Source of the DNA: CAVWXT01 sp963759115
GTDB taxonomy: Bacteria > Planctomycetota > Planctomycetia > Pirellulales > Thermoguttaceae
NCBI GenBank assembly: GCA_963759115.1
Contig: CAVWXT010000006.1
Coordinates: forward strand, 1,674,001-1,738,000
Reading direction: 5' to 3'
DNA length: 64,000 bases
Part shown: positions 50,412 through 59,674 of the stretch, piece by piece
Layout of the letters: every line of letters starts with the position of its first letter
How positions within the stretch are numbered: position 1 is the first letter of the stretch
Program-made: the position numbers and the translations under genes
Notes under the pieces: model-generated
What the model saw: only the letters and a program-made list of their open reading frames with translations
What the model was told of the DNA's origin: nothing
The model's database searches: none

Positions 50412-53400
50412 GTGGGCCTGCTACGAAAATCACACGCGAAGCATCCTCTCCCTCGGCCGCACCACAAGGCGTCGCACGCCGCCGGCTCCCGGTCGCGCCT
50501 CTGCCGCTTCGAACAGATGGAACCGCGGCAACTCCTGTCGGCCACGGCGCCGGCGCTGAATGTCGGGGCCACGTACTACCAGCCGCACGACGGCAATGAT
50601 TCGGTCGGCAGTCTGCTCTATATCAGTTGGAACGGCGGGGAACAGTCCACGCGGCTGACGGACCTCTATATCGACACCCACAAAGTTGCTGCCGGAGACC
50701 CGCAGTTCACGGTCACAAGTCCGGTGCCTGGCGACGTGTTCTTCCACACTGCCCCAAGCAGCGTGGGCGGCACGATGGACGGCGTTCCCCCGCAGGTGGT
50801 CGAGTGGTCGGGAACCGTCCAGCCCGTCGTTACGGTCAGCAACGATTCCACGCTGATGCACATCCAGTTCGTGGGCCAGGATTTCCAGTCCAGCGGCCGC
50901 CTGGTGCTGAAAGTCAACTTCGACATCATGGAATCCTGGTCCGGCGGCGACGCCAAGCGGGTCGTCGAAGGCGCCGACTTCGATGGCACGTCGTTCGAGG
51001 CCGTCTTCGCCGCGCCCCATTATCAGACCGCTACGGTGGATGGCTTCTTCCGCAACGTCTACGCCAATCCGGCCACCACCTACGGCCTGAATCTGCCGGA
51101 CGACAACTACGACAATTCGTCGGCGATTTTCACTACGAACATGCCGCCTGCGGCGCCGCCTGAGCCGGTATTCACCGCCGGCATTCTGGCGTCGGTCCAG
51201 CAGAATCCGCTGCCGATCACCCTCTCCGGCACGGTTTTCGAGGACTTGAACACCGACAATCACCAGGAAACCGGTGAGCCGGGCATTGGCAGCGTCGCGC
51301 TGACGTTGTACGCGTTGGACGACAATGGCGATTACGTCGCCACCGGCAAGACCGCCACGACCGACGCCAACGGCGACTACCAGTTCACTGGCCTCCTGCC
51401 CGGTACCTACCGCGTCGTCGAGACTCAGCCGGTCGGCTACTCGAGCGTCGGCGCCACGGCCGGCACGGTGGGCGGCGCGACCCGCGGCGTAGTGACCACG
51501 GTCGACGAGCTCAGCAGCATCAACCTCGACGGCGGCGACAACAGCGTCCACAACAACTTTGCCGAAGTCCGGCTGGCCGAGATCAGCGGCTATGTCTACG
51601 TCGACGCCAACAACAACGGCGTGTACGACGCAAACGAAGTGCCCATTGCGGGCGTGCAACTCACGTTGTTGGATGCCAACGGCAACCCCACCGGCTTGAC
51701 GGCCACCACCGATCAATCGGGTTTCTATCGCTTCGAGAATCTCACGCCCGGCACGTACTGCGTGGCCGAGGCGCAGCCGGCCGGATACTACGACGGGCTC
51801 GACACGCCCGGCACGGCCGGCGGCGTGGCCCAGAACCCCGGTGATGAGATCGACGCGATCCCGCTGGCCAGCGGCGTGAACGCCAAGGATTACAACTTTG
51901 GCGAGCTCCTGCCCGCCAGTATCAGCGGCCGGGTCTACGCCGATCTGAACAACAACAGCAGCCTCGATTCGGGCGAGCCGCTGCTGGCCGACGTGACGAT
52001 CTACCTGGTCGACGGCGCCGGCAACCAGATCGCTTCGACCACCACCGACGCCGATGGCAAATACGCATTTGTGGACCTGAAGCCGGGCGTCTACGGCGTC
52101 CAAGAGATCCAACCGGCGAACTACCTCGAGGGCGGCGACGTCGTGGGCTCGGCCGGCGGCGCATTGGATGGCCCCGACCGCATCCTCAACGCCCAGTTGG
52201 ACTCGGGAGTCAACGGCGTCAACTACGATTTCTGGGAGGAAGTGCCTGCCAAGATTTCCGGCTACGTGTTCCAGGACGGACCGGCGATCGTGGTCAAGGA
52301 GGGCGATCCGGCGCCGAATATCCCGGCGCTTCGCAATGGTCAGCTCACGCCCGACGACAAACGGCTCCCCGGCGTCGTGTTGCAACTCTGCGACGGCAGC
52401 GGCGTGCCGCTGCTGGATTCCCAGGGCCGCCAGATCACCACCGTGACCGACGCCAACGGCTATTACGAGTTCGACATGCTCTACTCGGGCGTGTATTCGA
52501 TCAGGGAGATCGCGCCCAGCCAATATCTGCCCGGCGTCGATACCGTCGGCAGCAAGGGCGGGCTGGTGGTCAACCGCTACGCAACCATCGATCCCAGCGT
52601 GCTGAGCACCTTGGCGGTCGATACCGGCGGCAATGCCATCGTGCGGATCCCGATCAATCCGGGCGACGTGGCCGTGCAGTACAACTTCAGCAACGTCTTG
52701 GTCGAAACACAGCCTGTGCCGCCGCCAACCCCGCCGCCCCCGTCGCCGCCCCCGTCGCCGGAGCCGCCGTTGCCTTCGCCGATCGCGCTTCCCTTCGTTG
52801 AATACCAGCCCGTGGGACAGCCGTACTATCTGCCGCCGGACGTCGTGATACGGCCGCTGTTTGGCGGCGGCGGCGAGCCGGGCGGATGCAGTTGGCACCT
52901 GAGCGTGATCGATGCCGGCAACCCGCGCGGCGAGGCCTCCGGCACTGAAGTCGCCCAGTACCCGCAGGATTCGTATTTCGATCCGGTCTCCTGGACCGGC
53001 GCCGACCTGGGCCAGTCGCAATGGATCCTGGCGAATCAGGAGGGCGTGCCGATCAAGACGATCCGCTTTGGCATACCCGGCGCGACGCCCGTGACCGGCG
53101 ATTGGGACGGCAGCGGCACGACGAAGGTCGGCGTGTTCCTCGACGGCCTGTGGTTCCTCGATCTCAACGGCAACGGCATTTGGGACCGGGCCGACCTGTG
53201 GATCAAGCTGGGCAAGAAGGGCGATCAACCCGTCACCGGCGACTGGAACGGCGACGGCAAGACCGACATCGGCATCTTCGGTCCGGCGTGGGTGGGCGAC
53301 TCCAAAGCGGTGGCGGCCGATCCGGGTCTGCCCGATTCGCAGAATCCGCCCAAGGTCCGTCCGAAGAACGTTCCGCCCGATCCGGCCCACGCCGCGACGG

Positions 53401-53855
53401 GCTACCGCACGCTCAAGCGGGGCAGCGTCGGCAAGCTGCGATCCGATCTGATTGACCACGTCTTCCAATATGGCAGCAAGGGCGACATCGCCGTGACCGG
53501 CGACTGGAACGGCGACGGCATCTACACCATCGGCATCTTCCGCGACGGCGTGTGGTTCCTCGACATGGACGGCGACGGCCGCTGGAGCGAGGGCGACCTG
53601 GTAGTGGAGTTCGGTCAGCCAGGCGATCTGCCCGTGGTGGGCGATTGGACCGGCGACGGCATCTCGAAGCTGGGCGTCTACCGCAACGGCACGTTCTACC
53701 TCGACACCAACAACAACCACCAACTCGACCCGTCCGACAAGGTTATCGAACTGGGCCGACCGGGCGACAATCCGGTGGCTGGCGATTGGGAAGGCAACGG
53801 CGTGGACGAAGTGGGCGTCTACGAGGATGGCGTGGCGCCCGAGCCGTCAACATAG
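50412..53855 (+). CDS. Large surface protein with SdrD-type and FG-GAP-type repeats
   Basis: 1,147 residues from GTG at 50412, with GGAGG upstream, and no frameshift. The N-terminus holds RFEQMEPRQLLSA, the planctomycete type of extracellular leader. Residues about 270-770 carry four SdrD B-like (Cna_B-like) units, each like ISGYVYVDANNNGVYDANEV with calcium-type DANNNG loops. A Pro-rich linker (PPPTPPPPSPPPSPEPPLPSP) is near 770-790. Residues about 890-1147 have four GDWNGDG/GIFRDG units (FG-GAP-like). Probably a secreted or cell-surface adhesin-like protein. Apparent long frames on the opposite strand are shadows of this gene. Confidence 0.9.
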   Translation: MGLLRKSHAKHPLPRPHHKASHAAGSRSRLCRFEQMEPRQLLSATAPALNVGATYYQPHDGNDSVGSLLYISWNGGEQSTRLTDLYIDTHKVAAGDPQFTVTSPVPGDVFFHTAPSSVGGTMDGVPPQVVEWSGTVQPVVTVSNDSTLMHIQFVGQDFQSSGRLVLKVNFDIMESWSGGDAKRVVEGADFDGTSFEAVFAAPHYQTATVDGFFRNVYANPATTYGLNLPDDNYDNSSAIFTTNMPPAAPPEPVFTAGILASVQQNPLPITLSGTVFEDLNTDNHQETGEPGIGSVALTLYALDDNGDYVATGKTATTDANGDYQFTGLLPGTYRVVETQPVGYSSVGATAGTVGGATRGVVTTVDELSSINLDGGDNSVHNNFAEVRLAEISGYVYVDANNNGVYDANEVPIAGVQLTLLDANGNPTGLTATTDQSGFYRFENLTPGTYCVAEAQPAGYYDGLDTPGTAGGVAQNPGDEIDAIPLASGVNAKDYNFGELLPASISGRVYADLNNNSSLDSGEPLLADVTIYLVDGAGNQIASTTTDADGKYAFVDLKPGVYGVQEIQPANYLEGGDVVGSAGGALDGPDRILNAQLDSGVNGVNYDFWEEVPAKISGYVFQDGPAIVVKEGDPAPNIPALRNGQLTPDDKRLPGVVLQLCDGSGVPLLDSQGRQITTVTDANGYYEFDMLYSGVYSIREIAPSQYLPGVDTVGSKGGLVVNRYATIDPSVLSTLAVDTGGNAIVRIPINPGDVAVQYNFSNVLVETQPVPPPTPPPPSPPPSPEPPLPSPIALPFVEYQPVGQPYYLPPDVVIRPLFGGGGEPGGCSWHLSVIDAGNPRGEASGTEVAQYPQDSYFDPVSWTGADLGQSQWILANQEGVPIKTIRFGIPGATPVTGDWDGSGTTKVGVFLDGLWFLDLNGNGIWDRADLWIKLGKKGDQPVTGDWNGDGKTDIGIFGPAWVGDSKAVAADPGLPDSQNPPKVRPKNVPPDPAHAATGYRTLKRGSVGKLRSDLIDHVFQYGSKGDIAVTGDWNGDGIYTIGIFRDGVWFLDMDGDGRWSEGDLVVEFGQPGDLPVVGDWTGDGISKLGVYRNGTFYLDTNNNHQLDPSDKVIELGRPGDNPVAGDWEGNGVDEVGVYEDGVAPEPST

Positions 53856-53863
53856 ACGGAGTT

Positions 53864-53915
53864 GGGGACTGTCCCGATTTTTGTGGCAGGACGCCACAAA
53901 AATGGGACTGTCCCC
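53864..53915. terminator. Nested palindrome between convergent genes
   Basis: GGGGACTGTCCCGATTTTTG then GGC faces GCCACAAAAATGGGACTGTCCCC (53893-53915). Each arm ends in its own GGGAC-T-GTCCC dyad. It lies exactly between the ends of two convergent genes (53855 and 53934), so it is probably a bidirectional terminator. The second arm lacks one C of the first. Confidence 0.75.
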
Positions 53916-53933
53916 TTCGGGAACGACCCGGAC

Positions 53934-55070
53934 TCACTGGTTCAGATGCACCACTTTCGCCGGTGGAAACCCGTTGAACCAGGTCGACGAGGCCCAGCTA
54001 TAGGCCCCGATGTTCTGGCTGTAGACGTAATCGCCCAGATCGAGTTCGGGCAGTTCCTCGGCCAGCGAAATGGTGTCCAGTGCGTCGCAGGTCGGGCCGA
54101 ACACCGAGCAGATCTCCGTCGGCGCCTTCTTGAACGCCTTGAGATGGTACTGGCAGTGGTCGAAGATGATGCCGGAGTAGGTGTGATACACGCCGTCGTC
54201 GAGATAGTAGCAGCGTTTGCCGTCGCGGTAGGCGCGGCCGATGATCTTGGCAATGGCCGTGCCGGCCGTGGCCACCAGGAACCGCCCCGGCTCGGCGAGG
54301 ATCTCGATATCCTTGGGAAACAGTCGATTCAACTCGGCATTGATCCGATTGGCCAGGACCTTGAAGGGCTGGACCTGCGAATCGTAAGGGGCGGGAAAGC
54401 CGCCGCCGATGTCCACCAGCTTCAACTTGAAGCCCCGATCGGCCGCCTCGCGGAAGACGCCGGCCGACAGGTTGAGGGCCTGGACGTAGTTCTCGAAGTT
54501 GGTGGTCTGGCTGCCGACGTGAAAGCTGAGGCCCTCAACGACCAGCCCGGCCTGGTGGGCGGCCTCGATCAGGCCCACGGCCTCGCCCGAGGCCGCGCCG
54601 AACTTCGAGGAGAGCTCGACCATCGCTCCGGTGTTCGGCACCTGGAGCCGCAAGGCCAACCCGGCGTGGGGCGCGTGCTTGCGAATCTTGCCGATCTCGT
54701 CGTAGTTGTCGTAGGTCACCAGCGGCTTGTACTGGTCCAACTCGCGGAGCGTCTCGTTGGCCTTGATGGGGTTGGCGTAGATGATCTTGTCCCAGATGAA
54801 GTCCTGCCGCTGCCTGGCCGGGAGGTCCTTGATGTTCTCGTGGACGATCTCGAACTCGGGCATCGAGGCGACGTCGAAACTGCCCCCTTCCCGATACAGC
54901 GTCCGCACGATGGCCGGATCGGGATTGGCCTTCACGGCATAGTAGGCCTGGACCCGCGGCAGCCGCTTACGGAACTCGGCGTAGTTGCGGCGGATTTCAT
55001 CGTGATCCACCACGAACAGCGGCGTGCCGCGCTCCTTGGCCAGCTTCTTCAAATCGCTCTTATGGACCAT
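53934..55070 (-). CDS. Ornithine/lysine (carboxynorspermidine-type) decarboxylase, PLP-dependent
   Basis: 378 residues, intact. The alanine-racemase-like fold has the PLP lysine in QAYYAVKANPDPAI, the glycine loop VDIGGGFPAPYDSQ, and the C-terminal C-D motif FGPTCDALDTI (the catalytic Cys). This group removes CO2 from ornithine, lysine or carboxynorspermidine. The homospermidine synthase on the same strand upstream suggests that putrescine is made here for homospermidine. The substrate cannot be told from motifs alone. Confidence 0.92.
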   Translation of the reverse strand: MVHKSDLKKLAKERGTPLFVVDHDEIRRNYAEFRKRLPRVQAYYAVKANPDPAIVRTLYREGGSFDVASMPEFEIVHENIKDLPARQRQDFIWDKIIYANPIKANETLRELDQYKPLVTYDNYDEIGKIRKHAPHAGLALRLQVPNTGAMVELSSKFGAASGEAVGLIEAAHQAGLVVEGLSFHVGSQTTNFENYVQALNLSAGVFREAADRGFKLKLVDIGGGFPAPYDSQVQPFKVLANRINAELNRLFPKDIEILAEPGRFLVATAGTAIAKIIGRAYRDGKRCYYLDDGVYHTYSGIIFDHCQYHLKAFKKAPTEICSVFGPTCDALDTISLAEELPELDLGDYVYSQNIGAYSWASSTWFNGFPPAKVVHLNQ

Positions 55071-55071
55071 G

Positions 55072-55278
55072 TCAAAGATCGCTTTCCGTCAATCTGGCCG
55101 ATTTTAGCAAGTGATTGAGCAGACCGATTTTGAGGGCCGCTGTGCCATGAACCGGGACGGAAAGCCGCGCGTTACCGTCGGGCTTCCCGTAGATGCAATG
55201 CTCGCCGTGAATACGTACGAGTTCCCATTCGTGGTTTTCCAGAACCCGCGTCAAGTCTTTGCCCGTGACAGATTTCAT
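55072..55278 (-). CDS. HicA-type mRNA interferase toxin
   Basis: 68 residues from ATG at 55278: MKSVTGKDLTRVLENHEWEL, then RIHGEHCIYGKPDGNARLSV. The catalytic His is in HGEHCIY, and the double-stranded-RBD-like fold is short as usual. Its ATG overlaps the HicB stop by one base (TGATG). The gene starts next to the decarboxylase (2 bases). Confidence 0.85.
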   Translation of the reverse strand: MKSVTGKDLTRVLENHEWELVRIHGEHCIYGKPDGNARLSVPVHGTAALKIGLLNHLLKSARLTESDL

Positions 55279-55466
55279 CAAACCTCGACCGAAACACCGC
55301 TTCGACCGTCTTCGCCGCCAGCCAAGAGACATCCCGCTGCGGCCTCGGCGATGTTCCGGCGGACCTCTTCAAGAGTCTCTCCTTGCGTGGCGCAGCCCGG
55401 TATCGCGGGGATTTCCGCCCAGTAACCACCTTCTGCCGCCCTGTGGATAACGACCTTGAGTGTCAT
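55278..55466 (-). CDS. HicB-type antitoxin
   Basis: 62 residues starting MTLKVVIHRAAEGGYWAEIP, a partial RNase-H-like fold with EIPAIPGCATQGETLEEVRR. It should bind HicA and shield its active site. HicB ahead of HicA is a common order. An ATG four codons upstream is also possible. Confidence 0.85.
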   Translation of the reverse strand: MTLKVVIHRAAEGGYWAEIPAIPGCATQGETLEEVRRNIAEAAAGCLLAGGEDGRSGVSVEV

Positions 55467-55495
55467 TGCGGCGTCCATCGTCTACCACGACAGTC

Positions 55496-55897
55496 TCACC
55501 GAATAAAGACCACGCGGCACGCGCCGGCCTGCGCCACCGGCGCGAAGTCGCGATGATCGCTCGTGAGGATTTTGGCGCCAAACCGATCGGCCAGCGACAA
55601 TGCAAAAGCGTCGGCCAATGATACGCGGAATCGGACCTTGTAGCGTCCGGCCTGCTGCCAAAACGCCTCGTCCATGTCTTCGCGGACACTCAATCCCACG
55701 GAGCGAAGATCGTCCAATGCGGATTGTGCCGACTTCTCGTCATCGGTCTTGAGAAAGTCGTAGAACACCTCACAGAGGTTCACAGAGTGGGCCAAACACT
55801 CCGGCGGCTCCACCGCCAGGCTCTCCTGCACTTGCTCCGCGCCCGCCTCGCCGCGGAGGTATGCGATCATTGCCGAGGCGTCGAGGACGGTGGGCAC
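55496..55897 (-). CDS. PIN-domain toxin (VapC)
   Basis: 133 residues. Acidic residues in MPTVLDASAMIAYLRGE (D), LCEVFYDFLKT, and ADAFALSLADRFGAKILTSD (D and D) fit a complete PIN active site. Cleaves RNA in translation. It starts inside the end of the antitoxin gene (55867-56085). HicBA follows on the same strand. Confidence 0.88.
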   Translation of the reverse strand: MPTVLDASAMIAYLRGEAGAEQVQESLAVEPPECLAHSVNLCEVFYDFLKTDDEKSAQSALDDLRSVGLSVREDMDEAFWQQAGRYKVRFRVSLADAFALSLADRFGAKILTSDHRDFAPVAQAGACRVVFIR

Positions 55898-56085
55898 AGC
55901 TTCGACTCCTCTAGTTCGATTTCGTCTTGTTTTTCGCGGATGTGATCCTCGCTGCTAAACGGGATCCAAGCATATTTGCCGCAAAGTGCGCGGACTCGCT
56001 CTGCCCGCGTCGGAATCCTCCCCAGCGGGGGAAAAGATTGTCCCGTCGCGTTGACCTGGTTCGGCGGAGAGGTGGGTTCGGCCAT
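55867..56085 (-). CDS. Antitoxin partner of the PIN toxin
   Basis: 72 residues: a proline-rich start (MAEPTSPPNQ), a middle helix (RIPTRAERVRALCGKYAWIP) and an acidic tail with EKQDEIELEESKLC. It overlaps the toxin gene by 31 bases. No DNA-binding family is recognised with certainty. Confidence 0.6.
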   Translation of the reverse strand: MAEPTSPPNQVNATGQSFPPLGRIPTRAERVRALCGKYAWIPFSSEDHIREKQDEIELEESKLCPPSSTPRQ

Positions 56086-56139
56086 AGCGGTTTCGTCACT
56101 TTCAGAACAAGCCTATTATATCGCCCAGCCACCGCACCA

Positions 56140-57596
56140 TCAATCCCCATCCGTTATCAAGAAATTCTTGAACTGCCACGGATCGTCGAAGTCGATGTCC
56201 GGCTGGTTGAAGCCGTGGAAATTATTCACGTAGTACTTCAGCGGCGTCCAGTCGGAGGGAATCGAGAGCGACCGGCCCAGGTAGGGCTGGGCGATGTCGA
56301 GGATGTACTCGTGCGGCAGATCGTCGGGCACGCACACGCCGCGATTGGGATTCTCGACCATCCACGTGGCGGCCGCCACCGCCGAGACGGCCACCTGCAT
56401 CGTGGTGGCGTTCTGGTGGGGCACCAGGCGCCGCGAGTCTTCGATGCTCAGCACGCTGCCGGTCCACCACGAGTTATAAACGTGGCCCATCAATAGGCGC
56501 CGAGGACGTCGGCCCCGCCGGTGATCTCGTCACGCATGATCCGCAGCTTCGACTGCAATTTATAGTCGTTGCCGCGCAGCTCTTCCAGCGAGACGATGGC
56601 GCAATCGCAGGGGCAGTAGGCATAGTGTACAGTGGGCCGGTAGATCGGCCGTCCGTCCTCCCAGACGGTCAGGCGGTCGGAAATCGTAAAGGCCTCGCCG
56701 TGGCGAATGATCATGCCGCGAATGCAGTAGTGCGGCACCCAGGAAACGACCCACGTGTTCATGCCCATCCGCGCCAGGCAGATTTGGTTGCCCGGCCCAT
56801 TGGCATGATGGTAGGCCAAGGGGGGCAGTTGTCGTTCGTGGGTGCCCCAGCCCATCTCCGCCGTGGTGATGCCCTCCTCGCGGAAACCCTCGATGCTCCA
56901 CGTGTTGACGAACTCGTCGACCTGCTTAGGCTCAGCGCTAACCTGGGTGTCGCGCTCGCTGCAATGGATCACCTTCACGCCCAACTTCATGGCCAGCCGG
57001 TTGAAGGTCTGATCCTGCACGAGTTGGCGAAGTTCCTCGGCGTCGGGGCCTTGGACCTTCTTGTCGTCCAGGACCTTTTCGGCGAGGTCGATCAGACCTC
57101 GCTTGGTCCAGTGCGAGATCAACCCGGGGTTGGCGCCGTGTTCGAGGACGGCGGTGGGGCCCGGTTCGCGCCAGCCCGCGGTCATGCGGCGGATGTTCAT
57201 GTGCCGCCAATAGAGCGTCCGTTGGGTGGGGTGCTTTTCGGTCGCGCCCGTATACGGGTCCCAGATTTCCACGGACGTGTTGACATAGAGCACCCCCCGA
57301 TCATGGCACCACTGGACGATCTCGCAGCAGTCGATGTTCCAGGCCAGGTCGATCAGCAGGTCGCCGGCCGACACGAGTTCTTGCAGCACGGCTCCGAGAT
57401 TTTGGGGCGTGATCCGCTGGCGGACGAACCGCACGCCCTGGCTGGCCCAGGGTTGCATCGCCTCCGTGCGGTCCTCAAAATCCAGGACCGTGATATTCTT
57501 TGGCGAGACGCGGAAATACTTCAGAAAGATCGGCAGCGTGCATTGGGCGACGGCCCCGTAGCCCAGGAACAAAACCCGTTTGTGGAAGTCGATCAT
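56140..57596 (-). CDS. hss: Homospermidine synthase, one frameshift
   Basis: About 485 residues. NAD-binding start HKRVLFLGYGAVAQCTLPIF, the core LEHGANPGLISHWTKRGLID, and HYCIRGMIIRHGEAFTISDR, followed after a shift near 56493 by LLMGHVYNSWWTGSVLSIED and LVPHQNATTMQVAVSAVAAA. This matches the bacterial homospermidine synthase family (saccharopine dehydrogenase fold), which joins two putrescines using NAD. A dropped C (GCC-TATTG) accounts for the shift. The decarboxylase 1.1 kb downstream would supply putrescine. Confidence 0.93.
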
Positions 57597-57791
57597 GGTG
57601 GACGTTTGCTCCCCACCCGGCAGTGGTGATGCCTGTCGTAGCGGCCGGAGATCGGGAATGCTTGGATTCTGGCCTCAGGAAGGACCGCGTCAATGTTTTC
57701 CCGGGGCGGGTATCGCCCGAATTTGCATCGCGTTCCGACACTCCCCCCCCCCGACGGGATTGAGTCTATCGCAATTTGGTCAAAAGACCGC

Positions 57792-57895
57792 TTGATTTCT
57801 ATTGCGTATCAGCAATAATAATGATGTTTGGCCGGCCCGCTGTAGTGGTGGATCAACCGGCCGAGCTCGGGTCGCCTTCGGGCGGCCCCTTTTTA
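57792..57895 (+). ncRNA. Possible small RNA with intrinsic terminator
   Basis: No gene lies on the plus strand here, yet there is a promoter-like TTGATT (57792-57797) with an AT-rich -10 region (AATAATAATG, about 57814-57821), then about 65 bases with stem GGCCGG (57830-57835) and CCGGCC (57857-57862), and a hairpin with T-run at 57870-57895. Together this looks like a free-standing RNA of about 70 bases. It runs into the end of the minus-strand DUF3800 gene. No known family is recognised. Confidence 0.4.
57870..57895 (+). terminator. Intrinsic terminator
   Basis: Stem GGTCGCC-TTCG-GGCGGCC (one G-U pair), then CCTTTTTA. A standard rho-independent terminator for the plus strand. Confidence 0.65.
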
Positions 57896-58229
57896 TTGCC
57901 GCACTATTCCCTGCGGATCACGCGGCGAAGCTGGCTTGAAGCATACCCCCTCTAGCGATTGCTGAAACATTGAGCGCATCGCGTATCTCTCGGTGAATTC
58001 AGTTGGAGGGGATTCCTGCTTCAACAAGGCGAACGCTACGCAGTCGGCCAATTGCAGGAAGTATGATCGCTGCGAGTTCTTGAAGACTGGGTCTTCGATG
58101 ATCCGGTCGGTCGGAATATTCCTCGCAGACACCCCCGGCTTCCACTGGCCGAATTGCGAAGGGATATAGTTGAAAACCCGCATTCGTCGGACGGCTGCCG
58201 TAATCTCATTTTCTCGACCTTCGTCTGAG

Positions 58230-59272
58230 ACCCGCTGTCAAGTCTCAATCGCAACCTTTAGGCGAGAGGCGAGAACTTCGTTGGGAGTTCGATAGCCGAG
58301 GCGTTTTCTCGGACGGTCGTTGAGAAGTTGTTGGACTTTGGTAAAACGATGATTGGGGATGCCGACCAGATCCGTACCTTTGGGAAAGAACTGTCGGACC
58401 AGGCCGTTGGTGTTTTCGTTCGTGCCGCGCTGCCACGCGCAGTACGGCTTCGCAAAGTAGATCTTCAAAGCGGCTTCCTCCGTCAACTGCTCGTGCTCGG
58501 CGAACTCCTTGCCGTTGTCCAGCGTCAGCGTCTTCCGCAGCTTCGGAGGCGTGGTCCGATACAACTCGGCGGCGGTCTGACGGACCGTCGCCGCCTGCAA
58601 GGTGGGAACCTTGCCCAGCAACAAATAGCCCGACTTCCGCTCGACCAGCGTGACGGCGCCGCCGCGTCGGTTGGCGCCCACGATGGTGTCCCCTTCCCAG
58701 TCGCCGAAGCGACGGCGGCGATCCACGACCACGGGGCGTCCCTCGATGCTCGTGCCGGTGCGAATCCGCCCGCGTTTTTCCCAGTTGGGCCGCTGTCGGC
58801 CCAGACGCCGCAGATAACGCCGCCAGTGCTTCCCGGTGGCCTCCTCGCCGCCGATCCAGGCGTAGATCGTTGGGGGCGAAATCCACTGTCGCCGATCGCC
58901 GGGAAAGTCGCTGCGCGCGCGACCGGCGATCTGGTCGGGCGACCATCGCCGCCGCAGGCGATCCCGGACATAACGCCGCACTTCCGGCCGTTGCATCTTG
59001 GCGACCCACGGACGTTCACTCCGCCGCCGCCGAGCCTTTCCCTCGGCCGCCACCGCCCAATAGCCGTTGCGGCTGCGATTGCGTCGCAGTTCGCGGGAAA
59101 TCGTGCTCTTGCTGCGGCCGAGCCGGTCGGCGATCTGCGTCTGCATTTTTCCCGCCCTGTGCTCGTGGGCTATGATTTCACGTTCTTCCAGGGTAAGATG
59201 ACCTGCCATCGCGGGGACTCCTTTTTGCATGGACCTTCCTCAAAAACGCCCATTCAAACGTCCCTGCGATGT
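58230..59272. mobile_element. IS30-family insertion sequence
   Basis: Runs from about 58230 to about 59272 inside the DUF3800 gene. It contains one transposase. The ends share ATCGCA but I could not define clear terminal repeats or a target duplication by eye, so the borders are estimates. Confidence 0.75.
58238..59209 (-). CDS. IS30-family transposase
   Basis: 323 residues from ATG 59209 (AGGAG upstream; a longer frame starts at 59230). The N-terminal helix-turn-helix HLTLEEREIIAHEHRAGKMQ and ADRLGRSKSTISRELRRNRS is the IS30 signature. The DDE core has Asp in FGDWEGDTIVGANRRG, Asp in TLTLDNGKEFAEH and Glu in QRGTNENTNGLVRQF. The protein is complete. Confidence 0.93.
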   Translation of the reverse strand: MAGHLTLEEREIIAHEHRAGKMQTQIADRLGRSKSTISRELRRNRSRNGYWAVAAEGKARRRRSERPWVAKMQRPEVRRYVRDRLRRRWSPDQIAGRARSDFPGDRRQWISPPTIYAWIGGEEATGKHWRRYLRRLGRQRPNWEKRGRIRTGTSIEGRPVVVDRRRRFGDWEGDTIVGANRRGGAVTLVERKSGYLLLGKVPTLQAATVRQTAAELYRTTPPKLRKTLTLDNGKEFAEHEQLTEEAALKIYFAKPYCAWQRGTNENTNGLVRQFFPKGTDLVGIPNHRFTKVQQLLNDRPRKRLGYRTPNEVLASRLKVAIET

Positions 59273-59674
59273 TTTTACCTATACCAGTCTTCCATACGGT
59301 TGCGATTCAATTCTAACAGCGGGGGATCGGAACGGCCTTTTTTGTCGAGGCAAATGTTGAAGACCTGAACGGTAGGCAGGCTCGCAACAAGCCGCAACAA
59401 CCCAAAGAAGATTCTGCTTCTTTGCCATTTCGTTATGACGTTGTTCGATAACCTCCCCCGTCCATGCACGAGGTCACGGGCATGGATTTCCTTGTTCAGG
59501 AAGAAGCCGTGATCTTCCCGCAGTTGGTTGCGATGCTCGCGAACCCGATTGAAGCACTCTCTCCAATGCGAATGCCGGATGCCTATCGCGGAAAGACAGA
59601 ATCGTTCCGCATCGTATGACTCATCCACATAGAAGAATCGAACAGACACTTCGAGCCCCCGTATAGCCGATAGA

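Larger units (their letters stand above)
57893..59649 (-). pseudogene. DUF3800 protein gene interrupted by an IS30 element
   Basis: The N-terminal part (59275-59649, GTG start) reads MSVRFFYVDESYDAERFCLS, with the FYVDES signature. It stops at ELNRNRMEDWYR, next to the IS. The C-terminal part (57893 to about 58227) reads VSDEGRENEITAAVRRMRVF then YIPSQFGQWKPG and SYFLQLADCVAFALLKQE, as in DUF3800. The IS separates them by about 1 kb and roughly 20 codons in the middle may be missing. DUF3800 proteins have an RNase-H-like fold and are often near defence genes. The locus is almost certainly inactive. Confidence 0.82.

Noticed and set aside
50430..53723. 1,097-codon open frame on the minus strand
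   Set aside because: It is opposite the surface-protein gene, has no family match and the Arg/Val/Ala-rich look of a shadow. The plus-strand protein has repeats, a leader and an SD.
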